22,431 nt of DNA, taken from positions 1 through 22,431 of the forward strand of contig CADBXH010000013.1 in NCBI GenBank assembly GCA_902798605.1, in the 5' to 3' direction. The DNA is from an uncultured Ruminococcus sp. (GTDB lineage Bacteria; Bacillota_A; Clostridia; Oscillospirales; Acutalibacteraceae). This document shows, piece after piece, positions 1-7,787 of this stretch (positions are counted from its first letter, which is position 1; each line of letters opens with the position of its first letter). The position numbers were made by a program, and so were the translations under genes. Under the pieces are notes generated by a model. The model was not told where the DNA came from. It made no database searches and saw only the letters and a list, made by a program, of their open reading frames with translations.

Positions 1-52
1 AATAAAGTAAACTATTAAAAATTGATTGTATGTTTTTTGATTGGAGTTCAAA

Positions 53-1330
53 ATGTTCAAAAGAAAAAAGGGACGCTACTCTGAAAAAAAGGTAAATAAA
101 GAGCGCAAGGTAATAAGCTACGAGGATGTGCCGCTCGACGATTACGAGCAGGAAAAAACCGACATATCCCCGTCCGCGGTAAAAAAGATAATTATCGGCG
201 TAGTTATCGCGCTTGTCGCGGGGCTCATCGTGTTTGCCTTTGTAAACCGTGACAAGCTCACGCCCGAAAACATTGCCGTTTGGTGGAACTACGACGTGCT
301 CGGAAACGGGGGCAAGGGTTACCCCGTCAATATCGTAGGAACCGAGGTAAAGGCGGGCAATTTTACCGAGAATCAAAACCGTATCGCCTACGCTTCCGAT
401 ACCTCTTTTGTCACCCTCAATTCATCGGGCAGCGAGATAGCTAACGTTCAGCTCAGGCACTCAAAGCCGGTAATGAAAACAGACGAGAACCGGTTTTTGA
501 TTTACGGACTCGGCGAAAAGGAATACCAGATCCTAAGCTTTGACAAGCAACTGTATTCCGGTGAAGCACAAAACATAATATATACCGGCGATATTACCTC
601 AAACGGAACATATTGCATCGTGACCGAGGGCGACGGCTTTTTATCAGAGCTTTTCGTTTATAACAAGGATAATAATCGCATATTTAAATATTCTTTTTCA
701 GAATATTACGTTAATTCGGTCGCTCTGAACAACGACGGATCGGGCTGTGTTGCCTGCGGGATCTCAAGCGACGGCGGCGCCATTAAAACAGGCGTTTACG
801 TGCTCGATTTCGGTAAGGAAGAGCCCGTAAATAAATATGAGATCGCCGACGATGCGATCATAGACAGCAAGTATATCAGCGGCGAACGCGCTGTTGTAGT
901 GGGCGAGAACGCATCCTACGTCATAAAAATCGGCGCCGAAGAGTACACTACCGTAAGCTACGAGGACAAGCCTATGGTCAACTACTGCTTCAGCCCCAAA
1001 ACCAACTCGTTCGCACTCGCGCTTTCAAAGAGCGGCGACGGCAAAAACTGTCTGCTTGTCAATTATAACGACAACGGCGACAAAAACTACGAGGTCGAAA
1101 ACGAATACGGAGCCGAATCACTTTCTGTTTTTAACGGAACAATAGCGGTACTTGACGGAAATATGATTTACGCATATAATAAGTCGGGAGATTTGAAGTT
1201 TTCCTGCGATGCGGGAACAGGCTCGCAGGCGCTGATACTCAACTCCGACAAAACCGCGTATGTTCTCAGCATTAACCAAATCAGGTATATCGACCTCAGC
1301 AAGCCCGCTTCTGAGGATTCGGCGCGATAG
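53..1330 (+). CDS. DUF5711-like membrane-anchored beta-propeller protein
   Basis: This protein of about 425 residues has a basic cytoplasmic N-terminus (MFKRKKGRYSEKK), one membrane helix at about residues 46-64 (IIIGVVIALVAGLIVFAF) and a long extracytoplasmic part. That part has many short beta-type repeats with Asp/Asn-Gly turns (NKDNNRI, NYNDNGD, YNKSGDLKF), which suggests a WD40/PQQ-like propeller. The pattern matches proteins named DUF5711 in clostridia, whose function is not known. I chose the ATG at 53 because GGAG at 43-46 lies 6 nt upstream. An in-frame TTG at 41 would use part of that ribosome site as its own codon. The stop is 10 nt before the CvpA gene, so the two are probably co-transcribed. 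No promoter is visible in the 52 bases upstream, and the transcript may start outside the window. The family call is moderately sure; the topology is clear. Confidence 0.7.
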   Translation: MFKRKKGRYSEKKVNKERKVISYEDVPLDDYEQEKTDISPSAVKKIIIGVVIALVAGLIVFAFVNRDKLTPENIAVWWNYDVLGNGGKGYPVNIVGTEVKAGNFTENQNRIAYASDTSFVTLNSSGSEIANVQLRHSKPVMKTDENRFLIYGLGEKEYQILSFDKQLYSGEAQNIIYTGDITSNGTYCIVTEGDGFLSELFVYNKDNNRIFKYSFSEYYVNSVALNNDGSGCVACGISSDGGAIKTGVYVLDFGKEEPVNKYEIADDAIIDSKYISGERAVVVGENASYVIKIGAEEYTTVSYEDKPMVNYCFSPKTNSFALALSKSGDGKNCLLVNYNDNGDKNYEVENEYGAESLSVFNGTIAVLDGNMIYAYNKSGDLKFSCDAGTGSQALILNSDKTAYVLSINQIRYIDLSKPASEDSAR

Positions 1331-1340
1331 AGGTGAATAA

Positions 1341-1949
1341 ATGATATATTATCAAATCGGCGCGGTGGTTATCGTGCTCCTGTTCATCCTTATCGGAGCA
1401 TTCAGGGGCATCATCCGCACGCTGTTAAATCTGTTAGGTTTGGCGCTCAATGCGTTTTTGTCATACTGGATTGCAAGACCGCTTGCCCAGGGCTTATACG
1501 ACGCCTTCTTTAAGCAGGCGCTGATCGAAAAGATCCAAACGGCGATCGCGCAGCACGGCGTAAATTATGCAGTCGACAGCGCGTATAGCGCTATGCCCGA
1601 CTGGCTTGCCAACGCGGTCGGCCTTTCCGAAAAGCTGTCGGGGCAGAACTTTGAGCAGTTAGCAAAGGGCTACGAGCTCAGCAACGACCAAACCCTGTCA
1701 ATGGCTCAGGCGGTAGAAAAGGTTCTCGGTCCCGTAGTTATTGCGGTAATAACGATCATTGCGGTATTTATACTGTTTATGATACTGATGATAATAATAA
1801 AAATCCTTATCAGGTTTATAATAAAAGCTATAGACGGGCCGGGGCTCAGAACAATAGACAGAGTTTTGGGCGCTGTCTTAGGCGGCGTTGAGGGAGTTGT
1901 GCTGGTATTGTTCATCTGCATAGTACTCAACATTAATCTATTTGCGTAG
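1341..1949 (+). CDS. CvpA family membrane protein
   Basis: This 202-residue protein resembles the CvpA family (colicin V production protein), integral membrane proteins of uncertain function in Firmicutes. The N-terminus (IGAVVIVLLFILIGAFRGII, then LLNLLGLALNAFLSYWIARP) gives two helices with the small-residue/RG-turn pattern typical of CvpA. A soluble loop follows at about residues 57-125. Two more helices lie at about 130-160 (VVIAVITIIAVFILFMILMI) and 172-200, with the family-like IDRVLGAVLGGVEGVVLVL motif near the C-terminus. An AGAGGTGA ribosome site precedes the ATG. It lies between the DUF5711-like and phosphatidyltransferase genes with gaps of 10 and 30 nt, consistent with an envelope-related operon. 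Its exact role cannot be read from the sequence. Confidence 0.82.
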   Translation: MIYYQIGAVVIVLLFILIGAFRGIIRTLLNLLGLALNAFLSYWIARPLAQGLYDAFFKQALIEKIQTAIAQHGVNYAVDSAYSAMPDWLANAVGLSEKLSGQNFEQLAKGYELSNDQTLSMAQAVEKVLGPVVIAVITIIAVFILFMILMIIIKILIRFIIKAIDGPGLRTIDRVLGAVLGGVEGVVLVLFICIVLNINLFA

Positions 1950-1979
1950 TTTTTATGCGCATACTTTAGGTGGTATATA

Positions 1980-2588
1980 ATGGAAATCGAAAAGTGGAGT
2001 TTCAAGCCTTCGGACTTGTTCACCATCCCAAATATTTTATCTTATATCAGGCTGCTGCTTGTAGTGCCGTTCGTGTATTTCTTTGTTCAGGCAACATTTG
2101 TCGATCCGGCTTACTACATCGCTGCTGCCGTGTGTATCGGAATATCGGGACTTACCGACTGCTTTGACGGAATGCTCGCGCGCAAGCTCGATCAGGTCAC
2201 ATCGCTGGGCAAGATACTCGACCCCATGGCGGACAAGTTTACGCTTATAGCCGTAGCCGTGTGTAAGGTCATCTATATTCCCGCGCTTCTTCCACTTATG
2301 CTGGTCCTTATGGTAAAGGATCTTACGATGATGATATGCGGACTTGTACTTTTATCAAAAAAAATCCCGCTGCCCGCTTCGCGCTGGTACGGCAAAATGG
2401 CGACAGTGGTGTTCTATATTTCAGTTTGTGTCATAATATTCTTAAAGGCGGTATGTGGTTATGAAAACCCTGTGCTTATATGGGTTCTGTTCTGTGTAAC
2501 GACCGTGTTTATGATATTCGCACTGTTAAATTATTCAAAGATGTTTTTGGATTTGCTCAAGCAAAACAAAGAATCAACACAACAATAA
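1980..2588 (+). CDS. pgsA: CDP-alcohol phosphatidyltransferase (PgsA-like)
   Basis: This is probably CDP-diacylglycerol-glycerol-3-phosphate 3-phosphatidyltransferase, which makes phosphatidylglycerol phosphate in the inner leaflet on the way to phosphatidylglycerol and cardiolipin. The family signature D-x2-D-G-x2-A-R-x8-G-x3-D-x3-D is complete: Asp60, Asp63-Gly64, Ala67-Arg68, Gly77, Asp81 and Asp85. These residues bind the divalent metals and the CDP group. The remainder is hydrophobic, with about six membrane helices, and the 202-residue length is usual for bacterial PgsA. The start is supported by AGGTGG at 1969-1974. The head-group acceptor (glycerol phosphate, or another alcohol such as inositol or serine) cannot be proved from the motif, so the gene symbol is a best guess from length and the Firmicute setting. 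Confidence 0.82.
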   Translation: MEIEKWSFKPSDLFTIPNILSYIRLLLVVPFVYFFVQATFVDPAYYIAAAVCIGISGLTDCFDGMLARKLDQVTSLGKILDPMADKFTLIAVAVCKVIYIPALLPLMLVLMVKDLTMMICGLVLLSKKIPLPASRWYGKMATVVFYISVCVIIFLKAVCGYENPVLIWVLFCVTTVFMIFALLNYSKMFLDLLKQNKESTQQ

Positions 2589-2631
2589 CGTAATCAAACT
2601 ACAGTAATCAAGTAATACAGGGAGGTAAACT

Positions 2632-4983
2632 ATGCTTTGCAGCAGATGTAAAAAGCGACAGGCAGTCGTTTTTGTTACCAACAATCAATCAAAGGACGCT
2701 CCCACAACAGGCTACTGCCTCACCTGCGCAAAAGAGCTCGGCATAAAGCCCGTTGAGGATCTTATCAGCAAAATGGGTATTTCCGACGACGATTTAGAGG
2801 CGGTTCAGGATCAGATGAACACCCTTATGCAGAATATGGGTGAGGGCGGAGATATGTCCTCGCTTATGGAGCAGCTCGGCGGTGCGGAAAACCTTGCCGA
2901 GCAGATGGAAGAATTCCAAAAGGAAGCCGCAGAGGGCAGCGAGGACGATGACTTTTCGCACGGTGCTCCCGCATTCCCGAACTTCTTCAACAATATCTTC
3001 GGCGGAGGCGCCAACAAGGGCGACTCTAAAAACGGAGCAAAAAATAATTCTAAAAAAGAAAAATCAAGCAAGAAGAGAAAGCACCTCAATCTCTACTGCG
3101 AGGACTTGACAGCAAAGGCGAGAGAGGGAAGGATCGACCGTATCATCGGCAGAGACAGCGAGATCGAGCGTGTGATCCAGATCCTTTCGCGCCGCAGCAA
3201 AAATAACCCCTGCCTTATCGGTGAGCCCGGCGTAGGTAAAACCGCTATCGCCGAGGGTTTGGCTCTCAGGATCGCTAACGGTAAAGTCCCGCAGAGGCTC
3301 AAAAATAAAGAGATACAGCTTCTCGACCTTACCGCGCTCGTTGCGGGCACACAGTTCAGAGGCCAGTTTGAAAGCCGTATCAAGGGTCTTGTTGCCGAGA
3401 TCAAGGACTGCGGCAATATCATCCTCTTTATCGACGAGGTCCACTCGCTTGTCGGCACAGGCGACAATGAGGGCACAATGAACGCCGCAAATATCCTGAA
3501 GCCCGCGCTCTCACGCGGCGAGGTTCAGGTCATCGGTGCGACGACATTTAACGAATACCGCAAGTACATAGAAAAGGACTCGGCGCTCGAAAGGCGCTTC
3601 CAGCCCGTAAAAGTAGGCGAGCCCACGATCGCGCAGACTATCGAAGTAATCGCGGGCGTTAAGGATTACTACGAGACCCACCACGGCGTTATCGTAGATG
3701 AGGATATTGTAAGAAAAACCGTTATCCTCTCCGAGCGTTATATAACCGACCGCTTCCTGCCCGATAAGGCGATCGATCTCCTTGACGAGAGCTGCGCCTG
3801 CGCCGGTCTGCGCAACAAGGAGCGCGAGCGCGCCGAAAAGCTCAGGGATGAGCAGAGCGAGCTCATACAAAAGAAGGAAGAGATCCAGTCGCAGGAAGAA
3901 ATCAATTACGAGGAACTTGCCAAGGTCAACACCAGCCTCGCGCAGATAGACGGCGAGCTGAGCAAATTCAAGCCCGAGGATCTCGAGACCAGAGTGACCG
4001 AGGAGGATATCGCCAAGGTCATTGAGCTCTGGACGGGTATCCCCGCGTCAAGGATCCGCGAAAACGAGCTCGCGAAGCTCGCGGATATCGAGACTAATCT
4101 AAAGAAAAAAATCATCGGACAGGACGAGGCGGTCGAAGCTTTGGCATCCGCTATCAAGCGCAGCCGCTGCCAGATCTCGCCGCGCCGCCGTCCGGCTTCA
4201 TTCATATTCGTAGGTCCCACAGGCGTCGGCAAGACCGAGCTTGTAAAGGTGCTCAGTCAGGAGCTTTTTGACACTCCCGAAACCCTCATCCGGCTCGATA
4301 TGTCCGAGTTTATGGAAAAGCATTCGGTATCAAAGATCATCGGTTCACCACCCGGATATGTCGGTTACGATGAGGCAGGTCAGGTGACAGAAAAGGTTCG
4401 CCGCCGCCCGTATTCTGTGCTTTTGTTTGACGAGATAGAAAAGGCACACCCCGATGTGCTCAACATCCTGCTTCAGATACTTGACGAGGGCAAGGTGACG
4501 GACGCCCACGGCAGAGCCGTAAACTTTGAGAACACAGTTATAGTTATGACCTCGAACGCCGGCTCATCAAGCAGCGCGACCGCTCTCGGCTTCGGCAAGA
4601 CTGAGGACGAAGCGTCAAAAGAAAAGGTTATGAAGGCGCTGTCCGACTTCCTGCGTCCCGAGTTCATCGCCCGTGTCGATGAGGTCATCGTGTTCCATTC
4701 GCTAACTGATGAAGACTTTGTAAGGATCGCTGAGCTTATGCTCAACGAGTATGTTCCTACACTCGAGGAAAAGCACGTCAAGTTCACATTTGACGAAAAA
4801 GCGTGCAAGTACCTTGCCGAAAAATCCTGCGGAGGCAAGAGCGGCGCACGCGACCTGCGCCATACGATCAGGCGCGAGGTAGAGGAAAAGATCGCCAACG
4901 CAATGATAAACGCGGGTGAGGGCAACCTCAGCGCGATCAACGTAACCTCAGACGGAGAAAAAATAATAGTAGAATCATTATAA
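2632..4983 (+). CDS. clpE: ClpE-like AAA+ unfoldase with N-terminal zinc finger
   Basis: This is a double-ring AAA+ protein unfoldase that probably feeds ClpP. Residues 1-35 form a McsA/ClpE-type zinc finger (C3-x2-C6 and C29-x2-C32). A low-complexity, Met/Gln/Gly-rich linker with a Lys-rich stretch follows to about residue 150. D1 has Walker A GEPGVGKT (197-204) and Walker B ILFIDE (Asp268, Glu269). A coiled middle region lies at about 400-445. D2 has Walker A GPTGVGKT (528-535) and Walker B VLLFDE (Asp600, Glu601). An LGFG segment after the TSNAG motif fits the ClpP-docking loop. There is no double Clp_N repeat, which separates it from ClpC and ClpB. At 783 residues it is close to known ClpE proteins. 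GGGAGG precedes the ATG. No CtsR-type operator (tandem GGTCAAA) is visible in the 43-nt gap after the pgsA-like gene, so it is probably read from the upstream operon. Confidence 0.88.
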   Translation: MLCSRCKKRQAVVFVTNNQSKDAPTTGYCLTCAKELGIKPVEDLISKMGISDDDLEAVQDQMNTLMQNMGEGGDMSSLMEQLGGAENLAEQMEEFQKEAAEGSEDDDFSHGAPAFPNFFNNIFGGGANKGDSKNGAKNNSKKEKSSKKRKHLNLYCEDLTAKAREGRIDRIIGRDSEIERVIQILSRRSKNNPCLIGEPGVGKTAIAEGLALRIANGKVPQRLKNKEIQLLDLTALVAGTQFRGQFESRIKGLVAEIKDCGNIILFIDEVHSLVGTGDNEGTMNAANILKPALSRGEVQVIGATTFNEYRKYIEKDSALERRFQPVKVGEPTIAQTIEVIAGVKDYYETHHGVIVDEDIVRKTVILSERYITDRFLPDKAIDLLDESCACAGLRNKERERAEKLRDEQSELIQKKEEIQSQEEINYEELAKVNTSLAQIDGELSKFKPEDLETRVTEEDIAKVIELWTGIPASRIRENELAKLADIETNLKKKIIGQDEAVEALASAIKRSRCQISPRRRPASFIFVGPTGVGKTELVKVLSQELFDTPETLIRLDMSEFMEKHSVSKIIGSPPGYVGYDEAGQVTEKVRRRPYSVLLFDEIEKAHPDVLNILLQILDEGKVTDAHGRAVNFENTVIVMTSNAGSSSSATALGFGKTEDEASKEKVMKALSDFLRPEFIARVDEVIVFHSLTDEDFVRIAELMLNEYVPTLEEKHVKFTFDEKACKYLAEKSCGGKSGARDLRHTIRREVEEKIANAMINAGEGNLSAINVTSDGEKIIVESL

Positions 4984-4987
4984 ACAT

Positions 4988-5019
4988 AAACCGGTTCAGA
5001 CTTTTGTTTGGATCGGTTT
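4988..5019 (+). terminator. Weak hairpin after the clpE-like gene
   Basis: AAACCGGTTC at 4988-4997 pairs with GGATCGGTTT at 5010-5019 as a 10-bp stem with two G-U pairs and a 12-nt loop. The following bases (AATTTG) are a poor U-tract, so termination may be partial. It lies 5 nt after the stop codon and before the next promoter. Confidence 0.5.
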
Positions 5020-5047
5020 AATTTGTGAATAAAATAATCATATTATA

Positions 5048-5076
5048 TTGACAATTTATTATTTAAATTGTATGAT
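5048..5076 (+). promoter_or_regulatory. Sigma-A promoter for the lipoprotein gene
   Basis: TTGACA at 5048-5053, a 17-nt spacer, and TATGAT at 5071-5076 form a near-consensus sigma-A promoter. Transcription would start near 5083, leaving a leader of about 37 nt before the ATG at 5120. Confidence 0.85.
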
Positions 5077-5119
5077 ATACATAATGGTAAAAACCATAAA
5101 AAACTAAAGGAGAATCTTT

Positions 5120-5770
5120 ATGAAAAACCTGAAAAAATTCACCGCAATAGTATTAGCGCTTATTATTATTGCTTCTCTCGCGGCATGCAGCGGTGGCAAT
5201 TCAATTGTAGGAAAGTGGAATTACGATTTGCAGTTCAAGGATCTTGTTGAAAGTATGGTCAAGCAAAATCTCAGCACATCAGATGAGAAAACTGAGGCTA
5301 TGTATGACGAGCTTTTCAAAGCGTTTGATGATTGCAGCGTTATCGTAACGCTTGAATTCAAGGATGACGGAACATTTACGTTTGCGGCAGACAAGGCTTC
5401 GGCTGAAGCGGCTGTCGAAAAGGTAAAAGCTAATCTTAAAACCGCTATTCCCAAAGCGTATGCGGCAATGGGAGTTTCAGAGGATGATTTTGACAGGTAT
5501 CTTAAGTTACAGGGCAAGACAATTGACGATTTGGTAGCTGAGTTCTCAAAACAGTTCAATGTAAGCTCTTTTGATACTATGGAATCTTCCGGCAAATATG
5601 TTCTCGAGGGCAACAAGCTTTATATGTACACAGGCGATACTAAGAACGATTCAGAATATTGTGAAATCGAAATGAAGGGCAATGAGTTTGATATAACAAA
5701 GGTTAACGGCGATATTGAAAGCCTCAAAGGCATTGATAAGCTTCTTCCCATGAAATTCACAAAAGCATAA
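5120..5770 (+). CDS. Secreted lipoprotein, lipocalin-like
   Basis: This is a 216-residue exported lipoprotein of unknown function. Residues 1-22 are a lipoprotein signal peptide ending in the lipobox L20-A21-A22-C23, so Cys23 would be lipidated and the rest held on the outer face of the membrane. The mature part opens with IVGKW and later has LEFKDDGTFTF, GKYVLEGNKLYMY and KLLPMKF. This order (GKW, then F..DGTF, then a closing beta-hairpin) is typical of small lipocalin-like domains in gut Firmicutes. A mainly helical insert lies between at about residues 95-150. AAAGGAG precedes the ATG. The gene is a single unit between a strong promoter and a strong terminator. The lipidation call is firm, the fold is an inference, and no ligand can be assigned. 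Confidence 0.8.
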   Translation: MKNLKKFTAIVLALIIIASLAACSGGNSIVGKWNYDLQFKDLVESMVKQNLSTSDEKTEAMYDELFKAFDDCSVIVTLEFKDDGTFTFAADKASAEAAVEKVKANLKTAIPKAYAAMGVSEDDFDRYLKLQGKTIDDLVAEFSKQFNVSSFDTMESSGKYVLEGNKLYMYTGDTKNDSEYCEIEMKGNEFDITKVNGDIESLKGIDKLLPMKFTKA

Positions 5771-5787
5771 TCAATACAGATAAAAAC

Positions 5788-5820
5788 AGAGTCGGCAGAA
5801 AATGCCGGCTCTTTTTGTTT
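5788..5820 (+). terminator. Rho-independent terminator of the lipoprotein gene
   Basis: AGAGTCGGCA at 5788-5797 and TGCCGGCTCT at 5803-5812 form a 10-bp stem with one G-U pair and a 5-nt GAAAA loop. A run of T from 5812 to 5816 follows. This is a classic intrinsic terminator. Confidence 0.92.
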
Positions 5821-5887
5821 GTGCAAATCAAACAATAAACAATGATTATTTTTGTAATAAAAGAAGGTATAAATTCTTGTTTTATTA

Positions 5888-5916
5888 TTGCAAATTGTAC
5901 AAATTTTCTTTATAAT
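5888..5916 (+). promoter_or_regulatory. Promoter of the DUF2997 / radical SAM / AAA+ cluster
   Basis: TTGCAA at 5888-5893, a 17-nt spacer and a perfect TATAAT at 5911-5916 form a sigma-A promoter. Transcription would start near 5923, about 45 nt before the DUF2997 ATG. No equally good promoter was seen inside the cluster up to 11346, so it probably drives the whole set. Confidence 0.78.
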
Positions 5917-5968
5917 AGTAATGATATACCGATGATATTATATTTACCGTAATTGAGAGGAGTATTAT

Positions 5969-6172
5969 ATGAAACAGATCGTATTTAGAATAAAAAACAA
6001 CGGTGAGATCATATCCGAAACCGTTGGAATGAAGGGCAAGGAATGTCTTAAATATGTGACTGAGATGGAGCGTATGGCAAACGCGGTAACACAGGATTCG
6101 CGTTTTACGGACGAGTATCTTGAACAGCAAAACCGTATTACCGGCGATTACAAAGAGGAGGTAAACGCGTAA
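5969..6172 (+). CDS. DUF2997 family small protein
   Basis: This 67-residue protein begins MKQIVFRIKNNGEI and continues with SETVGMKGKECLKYV. It matches the DUF2997 pattern: a short N-terminal beta-hairpin, a G-x-K-G-x-x-C core and a C-terminal amphipathic, acidic helix. The conserved Cys is at about residue 28. The family has no established biochemical role. From general knowledge it tends to lie beside DUF1257 (Ycf35-like) and Ycf46-like AAA+ genes, and that is what is seen here. GAGAGGAG precedes the ATG. Its stop overlaps the next gene by one base (TAATG), which points to translational coupling. It is the first gene after the promoter at 5888-5916. Confidence 0.8.
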   Translation: MKQIVFRIKNNGEIISETVGMKGKECLKYVTEMERMANAVTQDSRFTDEYLEQQNRITGDYKEEVNA

Positions 6173-7191
6173 TGAGTATTACCAATAAAGGCACAAAATG
6201 GGAATGGAAGAACTCATGGTATTTGTTGTTGATGTTTCTTTTTCCCGGCGGCTTCATTCCGTTTTTTATGATGTATAGCCGCTCGCAGAGGAAATCATTT
6301 CTTATAAAAGGTTTTGTGTATATATTTCTTGTTGTTTTAATGTTTATTGCTATGGCAAGCACAAATAGTATATACAATGCATTTAAGACGCCTGTTCCCG
6401 AGCCTCCTAAGCTATCTGATTATGTTGATACGAATAAACCATATAATGAATACAGAAACAGTGAAGAATACAAAAAATATGAAAATGCTTTAAAAGCTTA
6501 TCGGGATACTGATGAGTTTAAGAAGGCTACCGAATCAAACAATGCTCTTAATAACAATGTTCGGTCTTTTAGTATTGTAATTTTTATATCATGCGTCATT
6601 GGCTTGTTTATTCTTGTGTTTGTCGGATTTTTTGTCGACCGTCCGAAGTACTTGCGTGATTTGGAGCAAAAGGAAAGGGAGCAACGGTTCAAGAATGACT
6701 ATTTGAGCAATGCTATGAATAACCGTGCCGCAAACCGCGCTGTTCCCGTAAATAACAATTTCACTCAGGGCGTACAGCAGCAAACAAATCCTCCTGTAAA
6801 CAATAGACCGCCGCAATATAACCCCGTATATAATCCTCAGCCGCAATATAACCCTGTAAATAACAATCAGCAGAGCAGTATGCCTGTACAGAATAATCCC
6901 GTTCAACAGTCATATGCTCCTGTTCAAAATACAGCTCCGTATGGCTATGATATCAATACTATGAGCGAAGAAGATTTCAACAAAATTGATTTGCTCAATG
7001 TTATAGATGTTAAAAAGATCATTCAGTACCGCAACACAAACGGAAGCTTCTCTACGGCAGACGAGTTCTTTAACTGCTTTGACGCTCGTCCGCACGTTAT
7101 AGCTAAGCTTCAGGATTCAATTGTTATTCAGCAAAACAAGACCGAAAATCCGAACCGAAGCAGCGCTTCATCAAGAAGATTTGATCTTTAA
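6172..7191 (+). CDS. Membrane protein with ComEA-like helix-hairpin-helix tail
   Basis: This 339-residue membrane protein has three predicted helices: about 16-35, 43-63 and 132-156. The segment at about 66-130 between helices 2 and 3 is charged and repeats the pattern EYRNSEEYKKYENALKAYR. A Lys/Arg/Glu-rich stretch follows helix 3. Residues 185-258 form an Asn/Pro/Gln/Tyr-rich linker with repeated QYNPV units. Residues 260-319 resemble a ComEA-type helix-hairpin-helix domain (DINTMSEEDFNKIDLL, IIQYRNTNGSF). The usual hairpin Gly-x-Gly is replaced by NVIDV, so double-stranded DNA binding is doubtful and a protein contact is possible. The start codon shares a base with the DUF2997 stop, and the stop shares a base with the next start. 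It probably anchors the cluster's proteins to the membrane; this is inference. No named family is assigned to the full protein. Confidence 0.75.
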   Translation: MSITNKGTKWEWKNSWYLLLMFLFPGGFIPFFMMYSRSQRKSFLIKGFVYIFLVVLMFIAMASTNSIYNAFKTPVPEPPKLSDYVDTNKPYNEYRNSEEYKKYENALKAYRDTDEFKKATESNNALNNNVRSFSIVIFISCVIGLFILVFVGFFVDRPKYLRDLEQKEREQRFKNDYLSNAMNNRAANRAVPVNNNFTQGVQQQTNPPVNNRPPQYNPVYNPQPQYNPVNNNQQSSMPVQNNPVQQSYAPVQNTAPYGYDINTMSEEDFNKIDLLNVIDVKKIIQYRNTNGSFSTADEFFNCFDARPHVIAKLQDSIVIQQNKTENPNRSSASSRRFDL

Positions 7192-7787
7192 TGCGTATTT
7201 ATAAAATCATTCGATCCACAAAGGCGGAAGGGCCGGGAACAAGGTTTTCCGTTTGGGTACAGGGCTGTTCTCACCATTGCCCGGGATGCTTTGCCTATGA
7301 TACTTGGGATTTTAACGCGGGCAGGGAATACCCGGTCACCGAACTTATCAATATGCTCAAAGAGCTTGACGATACAGTCGACGGAGTAACGCTGCTTGGC
7401 GGTGAACCGTTTGATCAGGCAAAAGAGATCGCTGCCTTTGCCGAAGCCGTTCAAAAGCTCGGCAAAAATCTGATCATATTCACAGGGTATGATTACGAGT
7501 ATTTGAAAAAGGCAGAAAACCCATACTTCAACTCCATTCTCGGCGCGACGGATGTTTTGATAGACGGAAAATATATCCGAGAGCTTCAGGATTTTTCGAG
7601 ACCTTTGGTCGGATCATCAAATCAGAAAATCAGGTTTTTAACAGATAGAATACCGCAATCGGTTTTTTACTCATACAAGAATCGCTTTGAAATAAGAACC
7701 GATGAATGCGGGAAAGTGCAAATAAACGGCATGGGAGATACTGAGCAACTTAAAGATATTATGGGAGGAAATTATGTCAGAATTTAG
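7191..7787 (+). CDS. NrdG-like radical SAM / 4Fe-4S activase-type protein
   Basis: This 198-residue protein resembles small glycyl-radical activases such as NrdG. C26-x3-C30-x2-C33, inside GCSHHCPGCFAYDTWDF, binds the 4Fe-4S cluster that cleaves S-adenosylmethionine. GGEP at 70-73 is the SAM-amine motif, and IIFTGY lies at about residues 94-99. The length equals that of a stand-alone activase with no extra cluster domain. No anaerobic ribonucleotide reductase (nrdD) or other glycyl-radical enzyme is encoded in the window, so the substrate is unknown. It may act on a partner from its own operon. It overlaps the HhH membrane gene by 1 nt and the AAA+ gene by 14 nt. The radical SAM call is firm. 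Assignment as true NrdG is unlikely given the neighbours. Confidence 0.85.
   Translation: MRIYKIIRSTKAEGPGTRFSVWVQGCSHHCPGCFAYDTWDFNAGREYPVTELINMLKELDDTVDGVTLLGGEPFDQAKEIAAFAEAVQKLGKNLIIFTGYDYEYLKKAENPYFNSILGATDVLIDGKYIRELQDFSRPLVGSSNQKIRFLTDRIPQSVFYSYKNRFEIRTDECGKVQINGMGDTEQLKDIMGGNYVRI

Noticed and set aside
41..52. An upstream in-frame TTG start for the first gene
   Set aside because: It lies on the GGAG ribosome site that serves the ATG at 53, and no ribosome site precedes it.
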